64,000 nucleotides of DNA from positions 915,102 through 979,101 of the forward strand of contig SMSO01000025.1 in assembly GCA_004764695.1 (NCBI GenBank), given 5' to 3'. Source of the stretch: Schizochytrium sp. TIO01 (lineage: Eukaryota; Sar; Bigyra; Thraustochytrida; Thraustochytriidae). The notes under the pieces are model-generated. The model searched no databases, was not told the origin of the DNA, and saw only the letters and a list, made by a program, of their open reading frames with translations. Shown piece after piece: positions 9,579 through 20,272 of the stretch (the first letter of the stretch is position 1; each line of letters opens with the position of its first letter). A program made the position numbers and the translations under genes.

Positions 9579-11624
9579 AGATCCACTTAATTGACCAGCC
9601 CCTTGGTTTTTCTTTCCCTCCTCGATCCAACTCTCAATTAATTAGAGGTTATACCGCAGGGTTATACCTGCTGCTGACGAGGGGTCATTTGCCATGGTTT
9701 TTCATAGCCCTTAACACTCTGATAATATACGATTATATTGCAAATTAGTGTGAGGCGATCACTAAGAGGTAGCGTGGGTAGAGAGGGATGAAGGAAAACA
9801 ATTCTTAGAATCAACACTTAGGAACAATTGACAAAGTCCATTTTCCAAGTCTAGGTTTTGGACTTGTTCGAGACACACTGGGATGGATGATCAGTTCGAC
9901 ACTTAGCTGTTATACTTCAATTAATCCAGATAGTTTAGATAAAACATATAATATTGTACCAACCTTGGTCTCTGGTAATGTAATAGTGAACGTTGTTTCC
10001 ATACAATAAAATAACCCTTCGGTTGATAATCTCAACATGTATATTTTGAATATATATATATAGATAGATAAATTATCTCCAGACAAGCTATGAGATAAAG
10101 AAATAATTAGGTTTGAAGATATTGGGATGAAATGATGATATTCAAAGAGGAAGTAGGAGAAGGGAAAATTTACTCACAGATAGAGAAAAACATATTAGGT
10201 AGGGCGAGAAGACAACCCGACTTGGTGGGTTCTTATGGTTGACCCATAACATAAAAAAGCTGAGATAGAATATTGTACTAAAGTTGTTACATTCGTTACT
10301 CGTGATCAGTGTCGTAAGATTTCGTGTGAGAGGCAATAAAATATTATTGTGGTACATGTGTATACACGTGAATACGAAAGATATACTAAACGAACTCTTG
10401 ATAACTACAGCACTCACTACCTTTCAAAAAATACTGAAAGGTTAGTTGCCATGGGAAAATAAAATGAAATAATAAAGTCATAAATAGAGCATCTGAATAA
10501 AAAAACTAATTCAGCAATTACAATGTCAATCAAGAATCCAATCGTGCTGTGTTTGTTGATTTCAAAGACTGGGGCTTACTTTACTTACATAGCCCATTTA
10601 ATTAATTAACTTAACTGTATTATTTCATTTATATATCTATAATAGTACTCACTCTATATATTATATATTATATTCTACATGTAAATATGAATACATATAC
10701 GTCATGTATTTATTCCATTATATGAATGATAGATAGATAGATAGATCATAGGTCACACTTCCCAATCAAATGTATACATATCACTCGCTACACTGTATTA
10801 CTACAATAGGTAGGCTTTTTTTGTTTCAGAAAGTTATATAATAATATAATAGTAAGTAACATGGCGTTTTTTAATCTAAGATTATTTGTCTCATAAATAG
10901 TTCGAAAAGCTCTGGCTCTTGAAAATGATAATATTTAATGATATAAGTATTATTTGTTCAATTAATCAGTGATTTATTTGTCAGGTCAAATATTTTATCA
11001 ACAAAAATACTAATATTATTTAAATTTGACAAAATATAACTTATTAATTAAATTTAATTTTTTAACCATAATTCAAATATTTAAAAAATAATTATTTTAC
11101 AGTTATAACATATATTTTGTTTTTATTGCTTGATTTATTATAATTTTCATTATTAATGTTAAGCAATATAAAATGAAAGATTTTGGTGACACAAACTATG
11201 CACAGCTCGCTTGATATGTTCTTTCATTATTACTAATAATACTATCTGCAGACATAGATATATAAATAAGATAACGTTAACGATCAAATTGTGTAATTTT
11301 CTCTTGTTCACATCAGAGATCATTCAAATGTAAATAATTAAAGTCACTAATTTAATAATAATAATTTATATATAAATATATACTACATATTTGATAATAT
11401 AGCTGCTTTGCGCTTCCACGCTAATGAATTAAAAAGATTCAACAAGCATAGAGCGCGAAAGCTTCAGAAATTTGTTTATTTGTTCCCTCCCTCCCTTGTA
11501 AGGCGGGTGCCAAAGCTGTCCAAGACTGGCCATATAGTACTACTTAGTACGTACGACATGACTTTCAAAGGCAAGACTTTTAAAAAATTTAACGAAACAC
11601 ATCTTTGACACCATGCATGCATGA
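9579..11624. other. AT-rich intergenic desert with simple repeats
   Basis: No gene is supported. Simple repeats include (TA)n with (GATA) near 10055-10070 and a (GATA/TAGA) tract near 10728-10745. The 10.6-11.4 kb stretch is very rich in A and T, with long runs lacking G or C. Confidence 0.6.
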
Positions 11625-12107
11625 TGTCTCGTTCCCTGATTGATCGAGACGCAATCGGGGGAACGAAGTTAAGGCTAGCCGCGGAAAAGTGGAGGGAAAG
11701 AGGATGCGTGCGGAGAGCGCAGTCGCAACTCTTTGAGAAAACTTAAACTGGTGAGTGAGTTAAGCTAAAGCGGAGACTAAAGGAGCCTTGCTAGGTGTGA
11801 GCGTGGTGAGACTCTGGTGGCTGTATTCAGCCGGAGGTTTTGGGTATGCTTGGGTAGGTGTGTAAGTTATCTTGCTGCACGGTAGCGTGCACGATAACTT
11901 GTTGTGCGATAGCGTGCACGGTAAGAGGAAATCTTTTATCGGTAAAAGATTTTCGATAAAAGGAAAATTTCTTTTTAACTTTCCTTTTAAGTGAAAAGTA
12001 AAAGAAATTGTGGGTTGAAAGTTTTCTCTGGTTTTTCTTGATATGGAATATGAGGCGAATGCATTCATTAGACAACTTGTATGGAAATAGCCTAGAGGGC
12101 CAGGACA
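11625..12107 (+). repeat. R1 repeat, copy b, with 4-bp target duplication
   Basis: Begins TGTCTCGTTCCCTGATTG and ends CCTAGAGGGCCAGGACA. It is flanked by ATGA on both sides (11621-11624 and 12108-12111). Internal blocks match copies a and d: a TCGCAACT..TTGAGAAAA block, TTGGGTATGCTTGG, and the ACAACTTGTATGGAAATAG tail. The TG...CA ends and short target duplication are like a solo LTR or an integrase-mobilised non-autonomous element. Confidence 0.7.
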
Positions 12108-13309
12108 ATGACTCATTTGCTGCATCCAATGAACGAAGGGAACAAGACGTGTCAAGCGTCGAGAGGGATTTGCAAAGCAAACCAGACAGCAGGCCCGAAA
12201 CACCCAAACGAAAAAAAGCATTTGAATCTACGCAAGTACGTACATTCAACAAGACAACCCTAGTCTCAGACTGATACTAAACTAATTTCTATCATCTTAG
12301 ATATTTCCTCAACTACCTCTTAGGAATCTGATTAATCATAACAACTTCTCATTAGTTCGTTCTCTTATTGATTAGTCAGACTGAATGAATATTCAGAATG
12401 TGTGAGCGATCTGATCACGAAGTTAATTAATAATATATATATAAATAAGCCTATTATATATATAAATAATATTATAATATTAAATGTATTTTATGAATTG
12501 AGACTGGTCGCTTATATATAGCCTAAAGGAAAACAAATCTAACTAACGTAATTACTTATATATATATAAATTGAGTTCATCATGAACCAGTAGCGATGTC
12601 GATTCATTCATGCAAGCAATTTGCACATAGTGACTGACTTTTATAATTTAGTTTTAGAACAGGGTTCGCCCTTGGTACATTCATTCACTATTAATTAAAT
12701 TAGCCGAGCAAGATAGCTAGCTGGAGTGAGGTTAGGGGCGGGGAGGTGGATTGATTGGTCTTGTAGTGCAGATTTTTTACAGAAATACTCTGGTATTATA
12801 TGTATGACACAAGGAATCATTGTGACTTGTTTGTGATACCGACGAATCGCCAGTGACTCCAAGTTGGTATCAGAGGTCTAACGAAGAGTTTTCTGTTCAA
12901 AAGACAACAGAGGCTACCAAGAAAGAGCAACTAATCTAGACACTATAATTTCAAATTCAACCAAATGTCGAGCGAATGATAAGAAATTTAGCATTTAAAT
13001 CTAAGTATTCAATAGTTTGTATAGTCTATAGTAAGTGACTATATTGTCTAAAACTGTAATATGTCAAGAGATAATCTATATATGGGACCGGGGTATACTA
13101 GGTATTGACGAGTGGTCGGTCATTAGTCACGCCTTCTTATAGCCCCTTCACATAATTAATATAAAGTTAATTCTACATATTCTTGATAATCTTACCAACT
13201 TGAACAGTTTGAAGTCTAGTTTTAAGTTCAAGATATTGTCTGCAACTGCCTATGTAGTATGACTAGATACCGGGCATCTTAATAATTTTAAGCATCTTGT
13301 AAATGATGC
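12108..13309. other. Intergenic with LTR-element remnant
   Basis: AT-rich, with TA-dinucleotide tracts near 12430-12480 and 12555-12570. It contains a primer-binding-site-like sequence at 12864 (listed) but no surviving retrotransposon frame after it. Confidence 0.5.
12864..12876 (+). other. LTR-retrotransposon primer-binding site remnant
   Basis: TTGGTATCAGAGG is nearly the standard 3' end complement of initiator tRNA-Met used by many Copia elements (TGGTATCAGAGC). An ATG follows about 90 bp later, as expected for a gag leader, but the frame closes after a few codons. Suggests the 5' leader of a dead LTR element. The upstream 150 bp may be its LTR. Confidence 0.45.
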
Positions 13310-13425
13310 TGTCGCGTTCCCTAGTTGATTGAAATCTTTAACTTGAAAGAAATAAACGTTTTCTCTGTTGTTTTTTTCTTGATATGGAATGTAAGGCGAA
13401 TGCATTCATTAGACAACTTGTATAG
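13310..13425 (+). repeat. R1 repeat, copy c (truncated)
   Basis: Starts TGTCGCGTTCCCTAGTTGATTG like copy b, then jumps directly to the tail blocks (CTTTAACTTGAAAGAA, TTTTCTTGATATGGAAT, GCATTCATTAGACAACTTGTATAGAAA). It lacks the middle of the element and the terminal CCAGGACA. Confidence 0.6.
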
Positions 13426-13585
13426 AAAACTCAAACTTTGCGTATATATTTGGTAGAATCAAGTATGGAGAGATCTGTTTTGAGACAAGTTAAGCTATCA
13501 TTGTCATTTATGTCTAATACAGACGAATAATGCAGCCCCTCCCAGCCCTCTAGGCTACTTGTGGATTTATAACCACTGTGTTATC

Positions 13586-14086
13586 TGTCGTGAACCCTGG
13601 TGGATGAAAGGACTAAACGCAGGGAAAGAAGAGTCCGTAAGGCGAGAGTCCGTAAGGCGAGAGCCCAGCCCAGAATGTGAACAAAGAGGTTGCTTACACG
13701 TAGCGTAATCGCAACTTGTTGAGAAAAACTAAGCTTGTGTGAATGTGTTAGATTAAGTGTACGCCAATGAATCCTGACTTGGGCGGTCTTAAAGACTCAT
13801 TTTATACCTTTACCAAGTATGGGTAATTTGGGTATGCTTGGTTGTGAGGCTTCTTCTTCTTCTTTTAGAGGTGTGGTTTCCTTGGTGCACAATAAGCGGG
13901 AAAGTTTTTTTCTCCAAAAGATTTTTGATTAAAAGGTATTTCTTTTAACTTATTTCTTCTTATTTGAAACGGAAAAGTAGAAGAAATCTTTAACTTGAAA
14001 GAAGTAAAATGTTTCCTCTGGTTTTTTCTTAAGGCAAATACATTAATTACGCAACTTGTATAGAAATAGCTTAGAGAGCCAGGACT
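13586..14086 (+). repeat. R1 repeat, copy d (about 500 bp)
   Basis: Begins TGTCGTGAACCCTGG and ends TTAGAGAGCCAGGACT. The same internal order as copies a and b is present. It includes a 15-bp unit (GAGTCCGTAAGGCGA) repeated twice near 13631-13660. No clear flanking duplication. Confidence 0.6.
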
Positions 14087-14419
14087 TCATTGTCTGTGAT
14101 AGCTTTGCCTTCCTTCCTTCTTTGGGTGGCCTCCACTGCTTGAACAGCTTCACACAGGTACCTCACGGGGATAGGAAACCGGACGAACTTGAAAGAAGTT
14201 TTAGTCCTCGCTGTTTTAAAATTATTTTTTATTATTGTTATTATTTGTTTAAATGTGAAACGTAAGGCATTTATATATATATTCACCAGCAATTTGTTGA
14301 GATATCCTAGCTGCAAACCTGAATTTGTACTCGCAAACTGGAGTATCTCCTCAAATAGTTCTTTATTCTGATATAAAGACCCGCATACATTAGACACGAA
14401 AAAAAAAAGAGCTCAATTG

Positions 14420-14477
14420 TGTCCTGGCCCTCTAGGCTATACTGCGTTTGATTTTCAATTGACCAGGGTTCACGACA
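14420..14477 (-). repeat. R1 repeat, copy e (58-bp minimal copy)
   Basis: Contains only the two ends of R1 in reverse orientation: TGTCCTGGCCCTCTAGGCTAT at the left and CCAGGGTTCACGACA at the right. It is flanked by the same 4 bp, ATTG (14416-14419 and 14478-14481). The right 15 bp are an exact reverse complement of the start of copy d (13586-13600). It defines the outer ends of the family well. Confidence 0.7.
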
Positions 14478-14670
14478 ATTGTGCAAAAAATAAAAATGAG
14501 AAAAATACAAGGCCTTATTCCAATCTTGAAGTACGGACAGAGGTTTTGCCCAGACCTACCAGGCTATTTCTATGAACAATTTGCATATTTGCCTATACAT
14601 TTCCTATTGTCTCGAATCATCATGTTTAAAATTCATCATGCTTCTTAAAAAGAGATATACTGAGAGTAGT

Positions 14671-15082
14671 GCTAAGATCTCCAATCGAAGCAACTAGTGG
14701 ACAAGACATTGCTAGAGTTCTTGGTGTCCCTTTGTAAAACCCCAGTAGACATAAGGTTTGTAATAGAACAAGAATAGGCAGCCAGACTCACGTGGCTGCC
14801 GGAGCCAAGAACTAAAAGTGCGAACACACATTACCTACACCCAAGCATGGTTTAGCTTGAATCGATGGTTGGAGAAGTTGGATTAACCTAACCCCATCGA
14901 TTATCTCTAACCACATTCAAGAATGTCTTAATCTCCCTAAACTACAACATAAATCTATCTGTCCTGGAATTCATTCCCCAGGATAGCAGTTCGCTAACTC
15001 GTAAATCAACCTTCTTAAAGCCTTCATCAAGCTTCTTGCGTTCATCTTCACAGTCAACCTCAAGCTAATCATAATTACCTTT
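14671..15082 (+). repeat. R2 repeat, copy 2
   Basis: Begins GCTAAGATCTCCAATCGAAG, followed by GACATTGCTAGAGTTCTTGG, a GATTAACCTAACC block, CATTCCCCAGGATAGCAG and a TCACAGTCAACCTC end. The order matches copies at 15.6 and 16.2 kb. No coding potential. Confidence 0.65.
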
Positions 15083-15605
15083 CAACAAGTAGACCTAATA
15101 ATCAGAAGACCCAGAGTACTTTACCCAAGTTCAACAGATCACTATCTAAGCGAAGACTCCTTAGCTTTCACTTTGACTCCGTGTTCAGACATATTTTCAT
15201 CCTATTTCCCGCATCTTCACAAGTCAATAACACAACTAATGAGTATAAACTTTCAGTAAGTCCGAGACCATAAAAAATGGACTAAGCAACTATTGTTTTG
15301 TTACTATGACGCCATGAGACGTACAAATTGTAATTACATATTCAAATGATGAAGTTGAATTCGGGGGTCTAAGTTTCAAATGAGCATTACCTCTTTAGTT
15401 AATGCTGAGACCATTGATCGCAGGATCGTAGGGACCTTAACACACAATGATATATCATAAACTATTATGAATCGTATATGATAAGAACTAGACTGTCAGA
15501 TTCAATGACGTGAGACCAAGCGGACTCGAAAGGTGAAAGTGCACTACATAGTCAGGTGAATATACGCTGAGATATTCAATTAAAGGGGGTGGGGGTCAAG
15601 GAAAA

Positions 15606-15993
15606 TATATCGCTAGAGTTCTCGGCGTCCCATTACAGACCATCAATAATTTAGGACTTGCATATGGCCAGAACTTGACAAATCAGATGCGTGGTTGTAA
15701 CTCAAAGTAGCTGACAAGAGAACGTGGATATACGCATTCCAGGAGAGTAAAGTGTTGGATTGATGGTTGAATAGACAACTTAAACTAAGCTCTTCAGTTG
15801 TATCTAGTATAGGTAAAGTCTGTCCTAGTTTCTTAAATAAAATACGAGTCCGTCTTTCTGAAAGTCCATTTCTAGAAACAGAGATCGCTAACTCATCAAG
15901 CCAAATTTCAGTTAGCCTTCCTAACTTTCTTAAGCCTCTTGCCTTCATTCTATAATTAATCTCTAATTGACCAGAATCGTCCTTCAGCAATGC
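15606..15993 (+). repeat. R2 repeat, copy 3
   Basis: Starts at the TCGCTAGAGTTCTCGGCGTC block and keeps the later blocks (TCTGTCCTAG, GAGATCGCTAACTC, CTTGCCTTCAT, CCAGAATCGTCCTTCAGCA). It is 5'-shortened relative to copy 2. Confidence 0.55.
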
Positions 15994-16319
15994 GTAAGGG
16001 CAAAGCCTGAATTAATGATAGACAGAAGGTGTTCTACACTCTTTGTTGGTGTGTACTACAGATCAGGTCTGTCCTAGATTCTACTTGCAATGTAAAATAG
16101 TTCACCTTGGCATTCATCCCTTAGGTCAGTAGATCTCCAACTGTAGAACTGAAGTTTGTAACACCTTCTTGCTGAGATCTCCAAACGAAGGAACTAGTTA
16201 ACAAGACATTGCTAGACTTCTAGGCATCCCTTTGTAAGATCCCATGAAAATAAAGTTAACAATAGAATAGCACTAGACAACTAGATCTACTTGGTTTAGA
16301 AGTTATTGAATCAAATTTT

Positions 16320-16579
16320 CAGCTATGTACCTAACCTCGCCGAACCTCGCCGAACCTAGCTCTCCTGTCCGACACCTCCTGTCTGACACCTCCTGTCTGA
16401 CACCTCCTGTCTGACACCTCCTGTCTGACACCTCCTGTCTATTGGACTGACATAATACATTCATTCTACCTGTATCCAGACCCGAATCCACAATAACTTA
16501 TCAACCATCCTCTTTCTCTTTCTCCTGAGTTCGCCATCCTTGTCAGCACTCTTCACAGCACAAGCTACTCTGCAATAGA
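16320..16579 (+). repeat. R3 repeat, copy 1
   Basis: Shares its 5' CAGCT..CCTAACCT, the GGACTGACAT..TACATTCAT block, CCTGTATCCAGACCCGAA, CTCTTTCTCTTTCTCCTGAG and the CTCTGCAATAGA end with 43178-43363. The break in R2 homology at both edges shows it is an insertion. Confidence 0.75.
16371..16440 (+). repeat. 14-bp tandem array, 5 units
   Basis: Five exact head-to-tail copies of GACACCTCCTGTCT with a partial variant unit in front. It sits inside R3 copy 1 and is absent from the R3 copy at 43.2 kb, which explains most of the length difference between the two. Confidence 0.95.
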
Positions 16580-16881
16580 AGTAAAAAACCAAAAGTGTGC
16601 ATACACTTTCTTTCCTAGAAACAATGGTGGAACCTGAATTGATGGCTAAAGAGACAAGTTAACCTAACCTCATCAATTGTATCTTAAGCAGTTCAAGTAT
16701 GTTGTAGTCTCATAATTACGACATAAAGCAGTCTGCGTCGCAACTAGATTCCAAGAATAGCAGATCTAACTCATAATTTACAGATTATCATGCCTTCTAA
16801 AGTCCCCTTGGAGACTTCATCTACCCACTTGCCTTCACTTTCATAGTCAACCTCTAGCGGACCAGCATCATCTCTCAGCAC

Positions 16882-19103
16882 TTCTTTAATATTGATCATA
16901 CTCTCCAAGCATCTTGTCTTCATTTCCCCATCGACCTTTGGCCTAATCAGGAATTTAACTTTTAGCAGTTATGTGCAATTTAGAGTTGTCTTAGTCTCTT
17001 TAGTTTATGAAATAAATCAATTCACATTGAAGTTTAATTATTCAGGAGCCACAAATTCCTAATTCTAAAGCCTAAAATTAAAAAGAAACTATTCGAGGTT
17101 AATTTCGAAACTTCAAGCATCTTGGTTCCATCTTGCCGGTTAGCATCCATCTAATCTGGCTTCTTTTCAGTATTGACCATATTATAGTCGGAGTCCTATC
17201 AAAAGACTGTGAACATTGGTAGGGCATTTTAGCTTTGATTTGAAACCGAGATAAAATAGTAATATCAATAAAACAACACAATATTCGCGTATAACAGAAA
17301 AAAAGGTACAATGCTCTTCAAGAGAGACTCACGAGCGGTCCCTCCCACTTATTCACCTCCAAATTTAGGTGAAAAATAACTTCTCAGTTCCATATAATCG
17401 ACAAGATGGTGACGACCACCTTCAGGTTTTAATATTTGAAATGTGTATAAACTACATCACTCATACCATTCACAACCATATCAAAATTTTTAGATAAGGA
17501 ATAGTTCGCTTAAGGTTACATTCTTCGTGCAACTATCTGTTTACTTAGCGATTCGCGCAGCCACGCCACTCGTATGCTCCATATTATAACTTGAAGTAGG
17601 AAGTGATGTGGGGAGTCATCTATTCTATTCAAGGCAGAGGAGGAGCATCCTCGATGGTCATAATTTTGACGTAAGAGAATAATACCCTCTTTTAGTCTGT
17701 GTATTTGAAGTGATGAATCAGTTCCATCCAAATGAGGTCACTTCAGAGATTTAAAAGATAAGGTGCTGCAAGTCTTCTTTCTTTGAGCAAATTAAAAACA
17801 AATTAATCATAGGCATGGACCTGACAAACAAGAGAGACGAGGAGGTTCAGCCTTTACATACTAAGCAATTGTTACTTATAATATTATGCGCAGAATAGTT
17901 ATTTTCTCTTAAGTTTGATTACAAGGTAGCAGAGCTTTATCTTCACTTGAGACTTGATGTTTTAAAAGTTGAAATTGTCTATTTGTATGATTAATGAGAA
18001 TAGCAGAACGGAACATAAGACTATCAGGTACCTACTAGACTACTTAACTACCTAAGCATATAATATGCGCTATGTCATTTCGTGATCGAGGGAGCGGCGA
18101 TTTCTACCCAAACTCCGAGATGCAGCTGACTAATTGTGTGTGTGCAGCAATCAGTTTTTGTTTCACTTCGTAAAAACAAATGTGAAATAGCTTATACTTG
18201 GATGTTCCTATCTGGCACAAGCACACAGACATAGACGAAAATTAGTGGTAAGAAGTCAGAAGTATTCTTCACAGACTGCCCCAGCGTATCAGCTACCTGT
18301 ATCTCACCATCAGAACCTGTGAAGCTTGAGGTATAGTTGAGGTCGGACAGGGAAAACCACAGTACTTTTATCATGTGGGATTGGTTATATCGATGAATCG
18401 GCGTTCATTATAACTCGACATGAACATTTAAAAACCTTATATTTTTCAGATTGCATTATCTTGAAAGCTAGTAAAGTGTTAGAGTTAGAGCGATGGTTTG
18501 TGAGTTCTCTTATAGTTGCTTGAAAGATTCTAAAGGTAGGTGCTTTTCAATCTGTTGGTGGTGAGGTTTGGAAACCCATGCGAAAGCTAAAAGTTTCCTT
18601 TGTCATGGTGCCAAGGTAGTCACGGTAAAAACGCAGCGAATTGACTTGAGTTTTTCCGCAAGTAAAGTGATTGATAATAGTAAATTCTGACCAGTGCTAA
18701 AAGTATTAGGAGAAAAAAAAGACTGAGGCAACTCCATGTGGAGTCAGTCTTATTAAAGCTTCTTTACATATTTATTTTCACATGATTGTAGCTTGAGTTG
18801 TCAAGAAGTGAAAGGAGTATGCAGCCTGTGACTAGTGGAAGTTCTAGAGATCCTCGAACACTGCATAGGATTCCTGATAGGCCCTACCTACTAGTGTTTT
18901 TTTTTCTTTAAAATCCGAAAAAAATTCGCTGCTTAATATTAGTATAATGGTAAGTGCCCTGGATAGGGTGCCGCGACTGAAACACTATCGGATAACCCTA
19001 GGTAGTTGCTAGTAGGTACTGTCTCTAATGAGCTACTGCTTACTACTATCTATCGTGCGGTCATCCGCCAAAACAAAAACCCAAGATCTAGAAGACCTGA
19101 ACA
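16882..19103. other. Intergenic, no gene seen
   Basis: Holds an R2 fragment near 16960-17080, AGGTACCTAC at 18026 and a short hairpin at 18721-18749 (GACTG/CAGTC outer, ACTCCA/TGGAGT inner). No supported coding region. Short open frames here have no recognisable features. Confidence 0.5.
18026..18035 (+). promoter_or_regulatory. AGGTACCTAC word, copy 2
   Basis: Exact 10-mer about 1.07 kb before the cytochrome b5 reductase start. Related GTAGGTA/TACCTAC words follow at 18885 and 19012, the latter only 90 bp before the start. Confidence 0.25.
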
Positions 19104-20272
19104 ATGCTATCCACCGTGAGCATGCGCGCCTCAATGATGTCCGCCACTCGCTTTGGCCGTATGGCTAGTGCGCGGGCGTTCTCTGCTTCAACCTCTAGCC
19201 AGGCAAGCCAGGGTCGCCGCGTTGGTATGGGAATGGCTGCCATGGGCGCTGTCGGCCTTTTTGGAGTTGCTGCCTCTGCCTCGCAGACTCAGACTGAGCA
19301 GGCTAAAGAGGAATCCAAGGCTGCCCTGTCCCCTAAGGAGTTCCGCAGCTTCAAGGTTCACTCTGTTGAGAGCCTGTCGCACAACACCAAATTTCTCCGT
19401 TTCGAGCTTCCCAGCGATAACCACGAGGCAGGTCTTTCTGTGGCAAGCTGTTTGATGGCTCGTGCTGAGGTTGATGGCAAGGCTGTTATGCGCCCTTACA
19501 CCCCGGTCTCCACTCGTGATCAGAAGGGCTTCCTTGATCTGGTAAGTTATGCTTTGATTGTCTATGCGCGTGTTAAGATGAAGCACAAATTAAGACCCCT
19601 CGTCCTCTCCTGTACAACACGATGCAAGTTCGAACCCGCATTATGCGTACGACTTGGAGCTTTTACCAAGAAAAAATGATAACTAACCTTGAAGTTTTGT
19701 ATCACTTCCGTTCAACCTATCCACAGATTGTGAAGGAGTACCCTGAGCCTGGTGGCGTTATGTCTCGCCACATTTGCTCCCTCAAGCCTGGTGATGAACT
19801 TGAGATGAAGGGCCCCTTCCCGAAGATTGCTTACAAGAAGAACATGGTCAAGAAGATTGGCATGGTCGCTGGTGGTACTGGTATTACCCCGATGCTTCAG
19901 GTCATTCGCGAGGCTCTCAGTGACCCTGAGGACCAGACCGAGATTAGTCTTATCTTTGCCAACGTCTCTGAGAAGGACATCCTCTGTCGTGATGAGCTTG
20001 AAGCCCTTCAGTACCTCCACCCTTCTTTCAAGGTCTTCTACACTCTGGACAAGCCTCCCTCCAAGTGGAAGGGTGGTGAAGGTTTTGTCTCTGAGGAGAT
20101 GGTTCGCGAGCACCTTCCGAGCGCCAAGGATGATTGCCTCATCCTGGTCTGCGGCCCCAAGGGTCTCATGGACAGTGTATCCGGAAACAAGGCTTCCCGC
20201 ACCGAGCAAGGTGAGGTAAGCGGAATCTGCAAGAAGCTTGGATTCACCAAGGAACAGGTGTACAAGTTTTAA
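19104..20272 (+). CDS. NADH-cytochrome b5 reductase, mitochondrial-type
   Basis: Two exons: 19104-19541 and 19727-20272, with a 185-bp GT-AG intron (GTAAGT...CCACAG, phase 0). They give a 327-residue protein. Residues 1-60 are rich in Ser, Ala and Arg with a short hydrophobic stretch, as in a mitochondrial targeting and anchor region. The FAD domain shows RPYTP (130-134) and GGVMSRH..LKPGDELEMKGP (155-176). The NADH domain has AGGTGITPMLQ (about 194-204) and CGPKG (288-292). The enzyme moves electrons from NADH via FAD to cytochrome b5, for lipid desaturation and related reactions. The join restores the continuous family motif FLDLIVKEYPEPGG. Codon use is GC-richer than the flanks, as for a well-expressed gene. 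Confidence 0.9.

Larger units (their letters stand above)
16171..16881 (+). repeat. R2 repeat, copy 4, interrupted by R3
   Basis: Begins GCTGAGATCTCCAAACGAAG and continues to about 16319. It is then split by the R3 insert (16320-16579) and resumes with the AAAAGTGTGCATACAC and GTTAACCTAACCTC blocks to the CTCTCAGCAC end. Partial R2 pieces also lie just before (about 16060-16170) and after (about 16960-17080), so 14.67-17.1 kb is an R2 cluster. Confidence 0.6.

Noticed and set aside
11760-12252. Two overlapping minus-strand frames of 141-153 codons
   Set aside because: Both fall in R1 copy b; translations are low in complexity with no domain.
14056-14510. Overlapping short frames on both strands
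   Set aside because: They coincide with R1 ends and AT-rich spacer; mutually exclusive and featureless.
15643-15990. 115-codon minus-strand open frame
   Set aside because: Lies in R2 repeat copy 3 and has no domain or codon signal.
18721-18749. Hairpin GACTG...ACTCCA/TGGAGT...CAGTC as a terminator or snoRNA
   Set aside because: Stem is bulged and isolated, with no C/D or H/ACA boxes recognised.
18938-19010. A possible tRNA (TTAGTATAATGGTAAGT resembles a D-arm/A-box)
   Set aside because: No B-box (GGTTCGA) follows and the anticodon and acceptor stems do not pair, so at most a tRNA relic.
19625-19650. GGGTTCGAACTTGC on the minus strand, like a tRNA T-arm, inside the b5 reductase intron
   Set aside because: No D-arm or acceptor stem at the needed distance; chance match to a B-box.
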